Made by a program: the position numbers and the translations under genes. The notes under the pieces were generated by a model. It had not been told where the DNA came from, did not search any database, and saw nothing but the letters and a program-made list of their open reading frames with translations. Positions 28,557-37,206 of a stretch of 64,000 nt of DNA are shown one piece after another. Origin of the DNA: AWTP1-13 sp963820375 (GTDB lineage: Bacteria; Pseudomonadota; Alphaproteobacteria; Rhizobiales; Hyphomicrobiaceae). Where the stretch lies: the NCBI GenBank assembly GCA_963820375.1, contig CAWFZX010000031.1:1-64000 (forward strand). The letters run 5' to 3'. Each line of letters starts with the position of its first letter. Within the stretch, counting starts at the first letter, position 1.

Positions 28557-29603
28557 TCAACCGCGCTCGGCGAGCGGGTGCTCGTTGCCGCTCGGATCGG
28601 TAATGCTGCTCGCCTCCTCATTGAGGTATGGCGGACCAATCGGGACCTTGCCGTGCCCGCCGGGAAGATCGAGCACGTAGGTCGGCTGCGCAATACCAGA
28701 GAGACGGCCGCGCAGGGCGCGCATCAGCGCCTGGCCCTCCGCGATCGAGACCCGGAAGCGGTCGGTGCCGGGTGCGGGATCGAGCTGGTGCAGATAGTAG
28801 GGCTTCACGCGCGCCTCCACGAAGGCGCGCATCAGCGCCGCCAGCGTCTCGGCATCGTCATTGACACCTTTGAGCAGCACGCTCTGGCTCAGCATCGGAA
28901 TGCCGGCATCGATCAGAGCAGCGCAAGCGGCCCGCGCCGCCTCGGTCAGCTCGCGCGCATGATTGACATGCAGCGCCACTATCACCGCTTTGCCGGGTGC
29001 CGCCAAGGCCGCTATCAGCTCGGCGCTGACCCGGCTTGGATCGACGGCGGGCACGCGCGTGTGCCAGCGCAGCACTTTGACATGAGGGATGCCGGCGAGG
29101 CGCTGCGTCACCTCGGCCATGCGGCGCGGCGACAGCATGAAGGGATCGCCGCCGGTGAGGATCACCTCCCAAATTCTGGGCGTCCCGGCGACGTAGGCGA
29201 TGGCGGCATCCAGCGCGGCCCCGGTGAGCGGTTGCGGCCCACCCGGGCCCACGACCTCGCGCCGAAAGCAGAAGCGGCAATACACGGGGCAGACGTGGGT
29301 GAGCTTCAAGAGCACGCGGTCGGCATAACGGTGCACCACACCCGGCACCGGCGAGAGCCGGACTTCCTCGAGGGGGTCGGCCACCTCGCCGGGCCGCGTT
29401 TCCAATTCGTCCCGATGCGGGACGAATTGGCGCGCGATCGGATCGGCGGGAGCGGCGCGATCGATCAGCCGCACCAGCTCCGGGGTGATGGCGACCGCAT
29501 AGCGGGCCGCCACAGCGTCGAGGCCGCCGGCTGTGCTCGCCCGCACGAGCCCCGCGGCCTTGAGATCGGCGATGCTGCGCAGGGTTTTGTTGGCCGTGGA
29601 CAC
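28557..29603 (-). CDS. epmB: EF-P beta-lysylation protein EpmB (lysine 2,3-aminomutase family)
   Basis: Radical-SAM, PLP-dependent enzyme that converts L-alpha-lysine to R-beta-lysine for EF-P modification. The cluster motif CPVYCRFCFRRE (CxxxCxxC) is near residue 115. Also present are ILTGGDPFMLSPRRM, WHTRVPAVDP and the PLP-lysine region near LLKGVNDD, with YYLHQLDPAPGT towards the end. Length 348 residues is typical of EpmB, which lacks the C-terminal extension of clostridial lysine aminomutases. I start it at the GTG at 29603 because the longer frame adds an unconserved Arg/Pro-rich stretch. The neighbouring epmA and efp support EpmB over a catabolic aminomutase. Confidence 0.9.
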   Translation of the reverse strand: MSTANKTLRSIADLKAAGLVRASTAGGLDAVAARYAVAITPELVRLIDRAAPADPIARQFVPHRDELETRPGEVADPLEEVRLSPVPGVVHRYADRVLLKLTHVCPVYCRFCFRREVVGPGGPQPLTGAALDAAIAYVAGTPRIWEVILTGGDPFMLSPRRMAEVTQRLAGIPHVKVLRWHTRVPAVDPSRVSAELIAALAAPGKAVIVALHVNHARELTEAARAACAALIDAGIPMLSQSVLLKGVNDDAETLAALMRAFVEARVKPYYLHQLDPAPGTDRFRVSIAEGQALMRALRGRLSGIAQPTYVLDLPGGHGKVPIGPPYLNEEASSITDPSGNEHPLAERG

Positions 29604-29769
29604 GCGTGTTCGACCCTCGGGGCGCGGTGGCGAGGCTTTAGGCCCAGATCCGGTTGCCCGGCAAGGACAATTCGCGGCGCAGGGGATGGGCGGGCTGTGC
29701 CGCCGCGTTGCCATCGGGCCGGCACAATCCTGGGCCCTGCTGCGGCCATCCGGGTCCGGGGGAGCCTAC

Positions 29770-30156
29770 ATGCGCCAGCTAGCCGTCATCCTCGTCGCCG
29801 CGCTGGTCGCCAGCGGCAGTGACACGATTGCGTTGGCGCAGATGGCAGCAGCCCAGGAAGATGTGCGTCCGAGCCCCGATTTCTGGGCCGTCACCGGCGT
29901 CGCCCGTGACGATGTCTTGCACTTGCGCGATGTCCCCTCGGCCGACAGCAAGAGCCTCGCGGGCATTCCCTTCAACGCGCGGGGTCTCAAGAATTTCGGC
30001 TGCCGCCGCGGTGAGCTTCCGTTCGAACAGTGGGCTCGCATGAGCGAGCCGCAGCGGCGGGCGGCGAACACCAAGTGGTGCCGGGTTGAATTTCGCGGCA
30101 AGCAGGGCTGGGTCGCGGGGCGCTTCCTGAAGGAAGATCCGGTCACGGCGCATTGA
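29770..30156 (+). CDS. Secreted SH3-domain protein
   Basis: 128 residues, ATG start preceded by GGGGGAG. A signal peptide (about 1-24, cleaved after AQMAAAQ or nearby) is followed by a bacterial SH3-like domain with DVLHLRDVPSADSK near the start and KQGWVAGRFLKED at the end. SH3b domains often bind cell-wall peptides. It sits between epmB and epmA on the opposite strand, with only two bases before the epmA stop. A role in EF-P modification is unlikely because it would be periplasmic. Confidence 0.8.
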   Translation: MRQLAVILVAALVASGSDTIALAQMAAAQEDVRPSPDFWAVTGVARDDVLHLRDVPSADSKSLAGIPFNARGLKNFGCRRGELPFEQWARMSEPQRRAANTKWCRVEFRGKQGWVAGRFLKEDPVTAH

Positions 30157-30158
30157 GC

Positions 30159-31220
30159 TCAGGCGTTGCCATCGGCGAGCGGCGCCCACAACACCTGCTC
30201 GATGCGGGCGGCACCGGTTGCGAGCATCACCAGGCGATCCAAGCCCAGCGCCGCGCCGGAGGCCGGCGGCATCTGCGCGAGCGCGGCAATGAAGTCCGCA
30301 TCAATCGGGTAGCGTTCTCCATAACGGCGCTGCTTTTCGTCCATCTCGGCTTCGAGGCGCCGGAGCTGTTCGGCTGGATCGGTGAGCTCGCCAAAGGCAT
30401 TGGCGAGCTCCACGCCACAGGCATAAAGCTCGAACCGCTCCGCGAAGCGCCAATCCTCGGCGTGGGGTCGCGCCAGAGCGGCGAGATTGGCCGGGTATTG
30501 ATCGAGCACGGTGGCGCGGCCATTGCCAAGCTCGGGTTCCACTTTCGCGAGCAAGACGCGGCTGAAGGTATCGGCCCAGGTATCGTCCTCGGCAACGCGC
30601 ACACCACAGGCGAGCGCGGCTGCCGCAAGCGCGGGCGCATCCGGCAGCGATCCGCCAAGCGTTGCCGGCAGATCGATGCCGGCGTGGCGGCGGAAGGCTT
30701 GCGTCACGCTGATGCGCTCGGGCGCGGCGAAGGCATCTGCGCTGCGCTCGCCATGGCGCAGGAGGCTCGTGCCTGTTGCCTCGGCGGCAAGGCGCAGCAA
30801 CGTGGCGCAGTCCTGCATGAGCTGTTCGTAGGGTGTATGCGTCCGATACCACTCGAGCATCGTGAACGCCGGATGGTGCAACGCGCCGCGCTCGCGATTG
30901 CGGAATACGGGCGCGAAGGTGAAGATCTTCTCCTCGCCGGCCGCGAGCAGCTTCTTGCAAGCGAATTCGGGGGAGGTGTGAAGATACAGCGTGCGCGCGC
31001 TGCCGTCTTGCTCGATCAGGCGGGTGGCAAATGCATGCAGGTGCGTCTCGTTGCCAGGCGAAGGCTGCAGAATGCTGGTGTCAACCTCCACAAAGCCCTC
31101 ATTTTCGAACCAGCGGCGGATCGCCGCCACGATGCGTCCGCGCGCCAGCAGAAACGGCCGGCGGTCGGCATGCCTGCCGCGGTTCCACCACGGACTTGGC
31201 TGCGGGGGCGTCAGGGGCAG
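30159..31220 (-). CDS. epmA: EF-P--lysine lysyltransferase EpmA (GenX/PoxA), probably with a CTG start
   Basis: Class II lysyl-tRNA-synthetase paralogue that attaches beta-lysine to Lys34 of EF-P. Class II motifs are visible: motif 1 around FVEVDTSILQPSPGNE, motif 2 FRNRERGALHHPAFTMLEWY and motif 3 GAALGLDRLVML near the end. It lacks the tRNA-anticodon domain, as expected. The conserved N-terminus PSPWWNRGRHADRRPFLLARGRI lies upstream of the first GTG at 31130, so that GTG cannot be the start. An in-frame TAG lies further up, and between them there is no ATG, GTG or TTG. A CTG at 31220 lies exactly seven bases after AAGGAG, so I take it as the start (353 residues). A sequencing error in an ATG is the alternative. 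Confidence 0.88.
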   Translation of the reverse strand: MPLTPPQPSPWWNRGRHADRRPFLLARGRIVAAIRRWFENEGFVEVDTSILQPSPGNETHLHAFATRLIEQDGSARTLYLHTSPEFACKKLLAAGEEKIFTFAPVFRNRERGALHHPAFTMLEWYRTHTPYEQLMQDCATLLRLAAEATGTSLLRHGERSADAFAAPERISVTQAFRRHAGIDLPATLGGSLPDAPALAAAALACGVRVAEDDTWADTFSRVLLAKVEPELGNGRATVLDQYPANLAALARPHAEDWRFAERFELYACGVELANAFGELTDPAEQLRRLEAEMDEKQRRYGERYPIDADFIAALAQMPPASGAALGLDRLVMLATGAARIEQVLWAPLADGNA

Positions 31221-31227
31221 GCGTTTG

Positions 31228-31233
31228 CTCCTT
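31228..31233 (-). promoter_or_regulatory. Ribosome binding site that decides the epmA start
   Basis: AAGGAG on the minus strand, seven bases before the CTG at 31220. It is the only Shine-Dalgarno match between the upstream in-frame stop and the conserved N-terminus of EpmA. Confidence 0.65.
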
Positions 31234-31338
31234 GGCGAGGTGTGAAAAGGCCGCTAGAAAGCGCCAGCTTTACGACTGTTGGCGAGCCTGCCGTCGCTCC
31301 AGGCGCACGCGGCCAATGCAAATCGGGAGAGATCGACG

Positions 31339-31908
31339 GTGGTGAAGGTTATCGCAAGCTCGGTGCGCAAAGGCAACGTGTTGGATGTGGGTGGCAAGCT
31401 GTGTGTAGTGATGAAGGCCGAAAACATCCACCCGGGTAAGGGCACGCCGGTCACCCACCTCGACATGCGACGCATCTCCGACGGTGTGAAGATCACCGAA
31501 CGTTATCGCACCACCGATCAGGTTGAGCGCGCCTACCTGGAGGACAAGACCTACAACTATCTTTATGAGGACGACACCGGCTACACGTTCATGGATCCGG
31601 ACAGCTACGATCAGATCACCGTGCCGAAGGACTTGCTGGGCGACCAGTCCGCCTATCTGCAGGAGAGCATGCCCGTCACCTTGAGCCTGCACGACGGCGT
31701 GCCGGTGGCAATCGAGCTGCCGCCGCGAGTGACGTTGGAAATCGTCGAAGCCGATCCCGTCGTCAAGGGCCAGACGGCCTCGTCGTCCTACAAGCCGGCC
31801 GTGCTCTCCAACGGCCAGCGCGTGATGGTGCCGCCGCATATCCAGGCGGGCACCCGGGTCGTCGTCTCGACCGATGATGGCTCCTACGTCGAGCGCGCGA
31901 AGGATTGA
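31339..31908 (+). CDS. efp: Translation elongation factor P
   Basis: EF-P binds between the P and E sites and rescues ribosomes stalled at polyproline. Domain 1 holds the modification loop ENIHPGKGTP; with the GTG start at 31339 the lysine is residue 34, the position lysylated by EpmA in E. coli. HLDMRRISDGVK follows in the family order, and domain 3 ends the 189-residue protein. The GTG is preceded by GGGAGAG at seven bases. efp is divergent from epmA, 118 bases apart, and epmB lies nearby, so substrate and both modification enzymes are together. Confidence 0.95.
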   Translation: MVKVIASSVRKGNVLDVGGKLCVVMKAENIHPGKGTPVTHLDMRRISDGVKITERYRTTDQVERAYLEDKTYNYLYEDDTGYTFMDPDSYDQITVPKDLLGDQSAYLQESMPVTLSLHDGVPVAIELPPRVTLEIVEADPVVKGQTASSSYKPAVLSNGQRVMVPPHIQAGTRVVVSTDDGSYVERAKD

Positions 31909-32083
31909 GCCTCTCGCCGGCGCCAGCCGGTCGCGTTGGCGGCAGCCGAGGCATTGACGCCGCGAGCGGCTCCTTTGCTGCCAGCGGGCGGCAGGCCCAA
32001 GGCCTGGGCGCTTGATCGTGTTAAACGTTGCTCGCCCCCGGTGCATCGCTGGCACCCCTGGGCATCCCTGGCGCTGACGTGCG

Positions 32084-33019
32084 ATGACGCTAAACCATGG
32101 CTTGTTTGCGCTGATGGCGCTGATCTGGGGACTGACCTGGATCGCCATCAAGGCCGGCATCAGCGCGGTGCCGCCGGCGTTCTTTGCGGCCGCCCGCTAC
32201 CTGCTGGTCGCGCTCGTGCTGGCGATTGCGGTCAAGGGCAGCTGGTCGGCATTCCAGGGCGGGCGGGCGCCGCGCGTGGTCGTCACGGGCGCGCTCAATA
32301 ATGTCGCCACCTACGCCCTTTTGTTCTGGGGCATGCAGTACGTGCCCAGTGGGGTTGCCGGCCTCGTCAACCTGGCACTGATGCCGGTTTCCCTCTACGG
32401 CCTGGCCATCCTGTTCGGCGACGAGCGCGCGACCTGGCGGCACGCGGCGGCGCTGGGGCTCGGCCTGGCGGGCCTGGTGGCGCTTTTCTGGGACAAGACC
32501 AGCAGCGCGGCCGGGCAAGTCGAAGCCGCAGGGCTTGTGGCCGTCGTCGCCGCCACCTTTAGCTATGCCTTGGGATCGGTGCTGTCGCGGCCGTTGTTGC
32601 ACAAGGTGACACCGCTGGAGCTGACCGGCGCGCACGCCATTGTCGGCGCCGTCGGCCTAATAGCCGTTTCCCTTGCCCTCGAGCCGATTTCCGGCGCTCA
32701 GCTGCTGTCGCTGCTGTCGCCCGCGCCGTTGCTGGGCCTGGCCTTCCTGGTGGTGTTCGGCACATTCGTCGCCTACACCGTTTATTTGCGGCTCGTGCAC
32801 GCCTGGGGCGCGCCACGCGCGGGGCTTTTTGCCTTCGTGTCCCCGGTGGTGGCGCTCATCGCCGGCGCGCTGGTGTTCGGAGAGCCGCTCGGCGCGCGTG
32901 AAGCCATTGGTGCGGCGGCGATGCTGGCGGGCGCAGGGCTGGCGATGCCTGGCCAAGGCCCCGCCCGCATCCTGCCTGCCAGCCAGCAACAGTCCCATCT
33001 CGACGAGCGACCATCATGA
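32084..33019 (+). CDS. EamA-family drug/metabolite transporter (DMT superfamily)
   Basis: Inner-membrane carrier of 311 residues with ten membrane helices in two EamA repeats. The first begins ALIWGLTWIAIKAG and the second LVAVVAATFSYALGSVL. The PxxA-type motifs and the LGAREAIGAAAMLAGA ending are usual for the family. Substrate unknown. Its stop codon overlaps the start of the thioesterase gene by four bases (ATGA), so the two are translationally coupled. Confidence 0.85.
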   Translation: MTLNHGLFALMALIWGLTWIAIKAGISAVPPAFFAAARYLLVALVLAIAVKGSWSAFQGGRAPRVVVTGALNNVATYALLFWGMQYVPSGVAGLVNLALMPVSLYGLAILFGDERATWRHAAALGLGLAGLVALFWDKTSSAAGQVEAAGLVAVVAATFSYALGSVLSRPLLHKVTPLELTGAHAIVGAVGLIAVSLALEPISGAQLLSLLSPAPLLGLAFLVVFGTFVAYTVYLRLVHAWGAPRAGLFAFVSPVVALIAGALVFGEPLGAREAIGAAAMLAGAGLAMPGQGPARILPASQQQSHLDERPS

Positions 33020-33432
33020 TCGATCTTTCAGGCATCGCCGCAGGGCGCAGCGGCAGCGCGGAACTCCTCGTCGCGCCTGAGCATACCGCACCCCGCGTCG
33101 GTTCGGGACGGATTGCAGTGCTCGCCACGCCAGTCATGATCAACCTGATCGAGGCGGCGGCCCTGGCGGCCGTCGAACATCTCCTGCCCAGCGGTTATCA
33201 GAGCCTCGGTATCCGCCTCGATGTGCGCCACTTCGCGGCAACGCCGGTCGGCCTGCGCGTCACCGCCACCGCCGAGGTGCTAGCGGTGGAGGCGCGCACA
33301 ATCCGCTTTCGGGTCGAGGCCCGCGACGAACGTGAGCTGATCGGTGACGGCCAACACGAGCGCGTGGTCGTCAATGTGGCGCGCTTCGACGAGCGCGTGC
33401 GACGCAAAACCGATGGCTCGATCGCGGGTTAG
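33016..33432 (+). CDS. Hotdog-fold thioesterase, FlK-like
   Basis: 138-residue cytoplasmic acyl-CoA thioesterase of the fluoroacetyl-CoA thioesterase (FlK)-like family. Family pattern: an early VAPEHTAPRVGSG, then ATPVMINLIEAAA (the segment with the catalytic residues), then SLGIRLDVRHFAATPVG and a final HERVVVNVARF strand. Substrate not known. It is translationally coupled to the DMT transporter upstream, and its stop overlaps that of the convergent GST gene. Confidence 0.8.
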   Translation: MIDLSGIAAGRSGSAELLVAPEHTAPRVGSGRIAVLATPVMINLIEAAALAAVEHLLPSGYQSLGIRLDVRHFAATPVGLRVTATAEVLAVEARTIRFRVEARDERELIGDGQHERVVVNVARFDERVRRKTDGSIAG

Positions 33433-34064
33433 CCCTGCGCCTCTTGCTGTTTTTGCAATTGCGCGTCCTTTGCGGTCGCGCGCTGCAGGGCCGGGCGCTC
33501 GGCGAGCGTTGCCAGGTAGGGCTTGAATTCGCTGCGGTCGGGCAGCAAGTTGAACATGGTCCCCCAACGCAGACCGGAGCCGATGACGACGTCGGCAGCC
33601 GTGAATTGCTTGCCCATCAGGTAGGGGGCGGCGGCAGCGCTGGCTTTGGCCACGACCTCCACCACGCTATCGAAATCGCCGAAGCCGAGCGTGGAGCGCG
33701 CGGGTTGTTCCTTGCGCGGGAAGGCGCGTTCCGTGATGGCCGGCTCGAGGCAGCTCGGGCCGAAAAACAGCCATTTGAGATAGACGCCGCGCTTGGGATC
33801 GCCGACCGGGATGTTCAGCCCGGCTTGCGGAAACTCGTCGGCGAGATACGTGCAGATCGCGGCGGCTTCCGTGATGATGGTGTCACCGTGTTTGAGTGTG
33901 GGTACTTTGCCCATTGGGTTGACGGCGAGGAACTCCGGTTGGCGATTTTCGCCCTTCTTGAAACTCACCATCTGCAACTCGTAGGGTTGGCCCAGCTCTT
34001 CGAGGATCCAGTGGACAATCGAGGAGCGCGAGGGTGCGGCGTGATAAAGGGTGAGCTTTGGCAT
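33429..34064 (-). CDS. Glutathione S-transferase
   Basis: Cytoplasmic GST of 211 residues. The N-terminal thioredoxin-like domain begins with LTLYHAAPSRSSIVHWILEE, with the cis-Pro in GKVPTL and the glutathione gamma-Glu-binding TEAAAI. The all-helical C-terminal domain has the N-capping box FTAADVVIGSGLRW. I prefer the ATG at 34064 (MPKLTLYH) to the one at 34091, since strand 1 begins there. Likely detoxification; substrate unknown. Confidence 0.85.
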   Translation of the reverse strand: MPKLTLYHAAPSRSSIVHWILEELGQPYELQMVSFKKGENRQPEFLAVNPMGKVPTLKHGDTIITEAAAICTYLADEFPQAGLNIPVGDPKRGVYLKWLFFGPSCLEPAITERAFPRKEQPARSTLGFGDFDSVVEVVAKASAAAAPYLMGKQFTAADVVIGSGLRWGTMFNLLPDRSEFKPYLATLAERPALQRATAKDAQLQKQQEAQG

Positions 34065-34345
34065 TGAGTTGGTCTCCGAGGCCGTGGGCACTACCGTCTA
34101 TCTAGTGAGGGATTGCGGCCGGCAAAGTACGGGCGCGCAAGGTAGATTGGCGGCGGGCAAAACGAGAGCGCGCCAGGTGCGCAGCGGCCATGCACGCGCA
34201 AGCTTGGCCGAAGGCAGCAGAGCTGCTAGACAGCTGCCCGCATTGGCACTTGGAAGCGCCGCCGGTCGTCAGCCCTATTTTGTGGTTGAGCGACAGCAGG
34301 CTGGGCGCTGCCGATTTCAAAAGCACGACGTCGAGAAGGACTGCG

Positions 34346-34714
34346 ATGAGAGACTACAAGGATCAGAACCGTAACGAGCGGCTCGAGCGGGCCGCCAAAG
34401 CCAAACAGCAAATTCTAGAGAAGTTCCGGGCGCGACCGGCGGCGGATGACCCGGCGGTGCTGGCGCGTGCCGCCGAGCGCAAAGCGATCGCGGAAGCGCG
34501 CGAGGCCCGGGACAAGGAGCGAGCGGAGCGCAAGGCCAAAGAGGCCGCGGAGCGGGCAGCACGGGAGGCCATCGAAAAAGCCGAGCGGGAAGCCCGGGAA
34601 CGCCGCGAGGCCGTCGCCAAAGTCATTCGCGATGCCGCCGAGGCCGCCGAGCGCAAGGCCGAGCGCGACCGCAAGTACGCCGCACGCAAGGCCAGACAGG
34701 CCACTAAGCGCTAG
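34346..34714 (+). CDS. DUF6481 family highly charged helical protein
   Basis: 122 residues with ATG after GAGAAGGA. Almost wholly made of Ala, Arg, Glu and Lys in heptad-like order, predicting one long helix or coiled coil. The opening MRDYKDQNRNERLERAAKAK and the ending YAARKARQ fit DUF6481, an alphaproteobacterial family of unknown function. No signal peptide. May bind nucleic acid given the basic C-terminus (inference). Confidence 0.75.
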   Translation: MRDYKDQNRNERLERAAKAKQQILEKFRARPAADDPAVLARAAERKAIAEAREARDKERAERKAKEAAERAAREAIEKAEREARERREAVAKVIRDAAEAAERKAERDRKYAARKARQATKR

Positions 34715-35085
34715 AGCCGACGGCGGCGGAACGGGCAAGCGAGCGCGGGCTGGTGGGCCTTACCGGCCCGGTTTTGGCGCATCTGATCCGAGCCATCGCG
34801 GTGATCTGCCTCGTGAGCGCACCAGCAGGCGCTGCGGGCGTTGCGCGCTGGAGCGCGCCCCAATGCGTACCTGCCGCCGCGCGGCGGCAGCTGGCTTGCG
34901 GCCATAAACATCAAGGCTGCAGCCGATCGCTGCCGAAAGAGGATGGAGCTGGCCTTGCAACGGGGGCGGAGCTGCCAAAGTTTTGCTGCCAACGGCACAG
35001 AAGACGTGCGCCGTGGCCGCTGAGGTTTTGCAGCCCGCTTGCGGCCTTGGGACCGCACGGGCGACCGCAGCGCCGGTCAAACGCA
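34715..35085. other. Intergenic region, nothing recognised
   Basis: About 370 bases between the ends of two convergent genes. I see no gene with a ribosome site and no strong terminator hairpin with a T-run. It could hold a lost or unannotated small gene. Confidence 0.45.
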
Positions 35086-35409
35086 TTACGTGGATGGCGG
35101 CAGGAACAGGCAAATGAGGCGCAGGTTGCCGCTGCCCGAAGCCCTGATGCAAGCATGCATCCGGTTGTCCTTGGATTCGCGGCGCGGGAAGTTGGCCGGC
35201 ACGATTACGCTGCCATGCTTGGTGGTAATCATCATGGTGCCGGGGAGTGTTGTGCTGCCCATGATGCCGGCGCTTTGCACGGGCATGATTTCGACCTTCT
35301 CGACGGGGGCGCAATCCATGCCCGAGCAACATTCAATCGGGTACCAATCGTGAGCCACTGCCGCCGTTGCAACCAACGACAAACCCGCAAATATCCATGC
35401 TCTTGCCAT
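35086..35409 (-). CDS. Small secreted Cys-containing protein
   Basis: 107 residues with a cleavable signal peptide (about 1-19, ATAAVA). The mature N-terminus HDWYPIECCSGMDCAPV is a motif I associate with a common rhizobial secreted family. Five Cys in total suggest disulfides in the periplasm. Function unknown. Confidence is in the gene, not in any role. Confidence 0.75.
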   Translation of the reverse strand: MARAWIFAGLSLVATAAVAHDWYPIECCSGMDCAPVEKVEIMPVQSAGIMGSTTLPGTMMITTKHGSVIVPANFPRRESKDNRMHACIRASGSGNLRLICLFLPPST

Positions 35410-35899
35410 AGCCTGCCTCGTATCGTTGTGCCTTCTCTCCTCCTCGAGTGAATTCCCGCCCTAGTCTTGCCGACGCGCGACCCGCCGCCGTTCCGGCCTT
35501 GCGCTGCCTTGAGCCGCGCTCAGTGCAAACAAGCTTCGCGCACACGGACGTGTTGCAAACGAAGCAATTGCCAACCGACCTATTGCCAACGGACTTATGA
35601 CAAACTGTGCAAATCGATGTCTTGGGAAGCGACCTGTTACGAACCGACCAATTGCCAACTGATATGCTGCTGCAAATGCCGTGCCCCGCGCTGCCGCCTG
35701 TGTTGGAAGACACATCAATGTCAAAGAGTGTGACGCGATTCGCTGCGGGCGTCCCTGCACGACTGTGCCTTTGCGGCCGCAGAGAGCGGAACGTGATGCT
35801 GTCGCCAAGCTCATGAGGTGGTCCCGACTGAGCGCAAAATCGACTGGCCTTGCTCACTATTTGGGCAACGCGCGCCATCCCCGAGGCGGGGATGAGCCA
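35410..35899. other. Intergenic region with a 15-bp minisatellite
   Basis: About 490 bases between the small secreted protein (which starts at 35409 and reads away) and the end of the thiosulfate carrier gene. It holds a degenerate 15-bp tandem array at 35545-35658. Open frames cross it on both strands but none has a good start. Confidence 0.6.
35545..35658. repeat. Degenerate 15-bp tandem repeat array, seven units plus a 9-bp partial
   Basis: Units with plus-strand consensus close to CCGACCTATTGCCAA begin at 35545, 35560, 35575, 35599, 35614, 35629 and 35644, with a 9-bp partial unit at 35590. In one minus-strand frame each unit reads as a pentapeptide such as LAIGR, FVTGR or LAIAS. Unit length of exactly five codons suggests it is or was coding, like pentapeptide-repeat proteins, but no complete gene is visible. 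Confidence 0.75.
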
Positions 35900-36985
35900 T
35901 CAATTCGCATCCAGCAGGGTTCGTTCCAACAGGCGCAATCCCCAAAAACCCCCAACCACGATGGCGGCAAACGTCAGGAGGGACCCGATTGCCAAGGTCG
36001 AAACACCGGTGATGGCCTGTCCGACTGTGCAGCCAAGCGCCAGCACGCCGCCAATGCCCATCAGGGTTGCGCCGCAAAGGTTGCGCAGCATGTCGCCGGT
36101 ATCGGAGAAGCCGACCAGGCGAAACCGGCCCGTGGCCGTGGCCGCGGCGAAGGCGCCGAGCAGTGCACCAAACACGCTGGTGACACCGAAACTCGGGACC
36201 GGCTCAGCCGTAAAGCGCGCCAGCCATTCGATGGCATCACCCGTTGGTCGCACGTAGGTCAGGGACACCGGCGGCACGGGCCGAGGCGCCAACTCATCAA
36301 AGGCAAGGCCCGTCAGCGCCCAGCCGGCGATCACACAGGCTCCGACCGCCAAGCCCGAGACAATGTGCACCGGCGAGGCACGAAATCTCTTGTCCCTGGC
36401 GCAGTAGATGAGAGCAGACCCCACCACGACCGCTGCTGCCACCAGTTCTGCCGCGGTGGGCGTCGTCTGCAGCACGGCGGCCAACAGGTGGCCGAGGCCC
36501 TGACCGGGAAGCGGTAAGGTGACGGCCGTGGTGCGTTCCAAAAGGGCCCGCAGCGGCCCGAGCAAGCCGCCGATCGTGACATAAGCGGTAAGCCCGAGCA
36601 CAACCAACGTCATCAGGGAACGCAAGTCACCCGCACCGGCCCGCGCCAAATTGCGGCTCGGGCAGCCGCCCGCAAACACCATGCCGATGCCGAAGATGAT
36701 TCCACCCAGGCCGTGGCCGGCCCAATTGAGTGAGGGGGTAAGATACATCGACTTGTCGAGCGCAGCGACGCCTAAGGATTGCAGGAGCTGGGCGCCCAGC
36801 AGCGCCGTTGCTGCCGCCAGGAGCCACGCCCGGAAGCGACGGTAGTCGGCGAAGTTGTAAATGTCCGACAGCGACCCCATGGCGCAGTAGTTGGTCTTGA
36901 ACACGACGGCACCGAACACGAAGCCGATGAGGAGGCCGCCAACAGCCAAAAACAGCGGCGCGTTGCCACTCAGCAGCTCGCGCAT
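35900..36985 (-). CDS. YeeE/YedE-family (TsuA-like) thiosulfate or sulfur-compound transporter
   Basis: Inner-membrane protein of 361 residues with about nine to ten helices in two DUF395 (Sulf_transp) halves. The Cys residues that line the pore in TsuA are conserved: VVFKTNYCAMGS in the first helix, AGGCPSRNLARAG in the first half and ALGCTVGQAITG in the second. This supports passage of thiosulfate by transient Cys contacts. No sulfur-oxidation gene adjoins. It is divergent from dnaE. Confidence 0.85.
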   Translation of the reverse strand: MRELLSGNAPLFLAVGGLLIGFVFGAVVFKTNYCAMGSLSDIYNFADYRRFRAWLLAAATALLGAQLLQSLGVAALDKSMYLTPSLNWAGHGLGGIIFGIGMVFAGGCPSRNLARAGAGDLRSLMTLVVLGLTAYVTIGGLLGPLRALLERTTAVTLPLPGQGLGHLLAAVLQTTPTAAELVAAAVVVGSALIYCARDKRFRASPVHIVSGLAVGACVIAGWALTGLAFDELAPRPVPPVSLTYVRPTGDAIEWLARFTAEPVPSFGVTSVFGALLGAFAAATATGRFRLVGFSDTGDMLRNLCGATLMGIGGVLALGCTVGQAITGVSTLAIGSLLTFAAIVVGGFWGLRLLERTLLDAN

Positions 36986-37137
36986 GGGCTCAATCGTGCT
37001 CCTCAGATCGGATCACCGGGCCTGCGGCCTGGCTAGATGTAGGCAGGCGCGTCGGCTTGGCAACCTCTCTATCGACAAGAGCTGGTCAAGGCTGCAAGCC
37101 TGTGCCGCGCCACCCCGATCCCATCCATCCACAAGCG

Positions 37138-37160
37138 CGCGCTTGCCGGCGGCAAGCGCG
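37138..37160 (+). promoter_or_regulatory. Palindromic hairpin in the dnaE leader
   Basis: Perfect 10-bp inverted repeat (CGCGCTTGCC / GGCAAGCGCG) with a 3-base loop, followed by TTTGT, 46 bases before the dnaE ATG. It could be a terminator/attenuator or an operator between the divergent dnaE and thiosulfate-carrier genes. Confidence 0.4.
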
Positions 37161-37206
37161 TTTGTAACGATTGCAAGTTTGCAGGAAAAATTGTGCATTC
37201 CCGGTC

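Noticed and set aside
35545..35658. CRISPR array
   Set aside because: Units are 15 bp, contiguous and degenerate, with no spacers and no cas genes nearby.
35467..35733. Cys-rich plus-strand open frame across the 15-bp array
   Set aside because: No ribosome site; the Cys codons come from the repeat units and from chance. The array itself is reported as a repeat.
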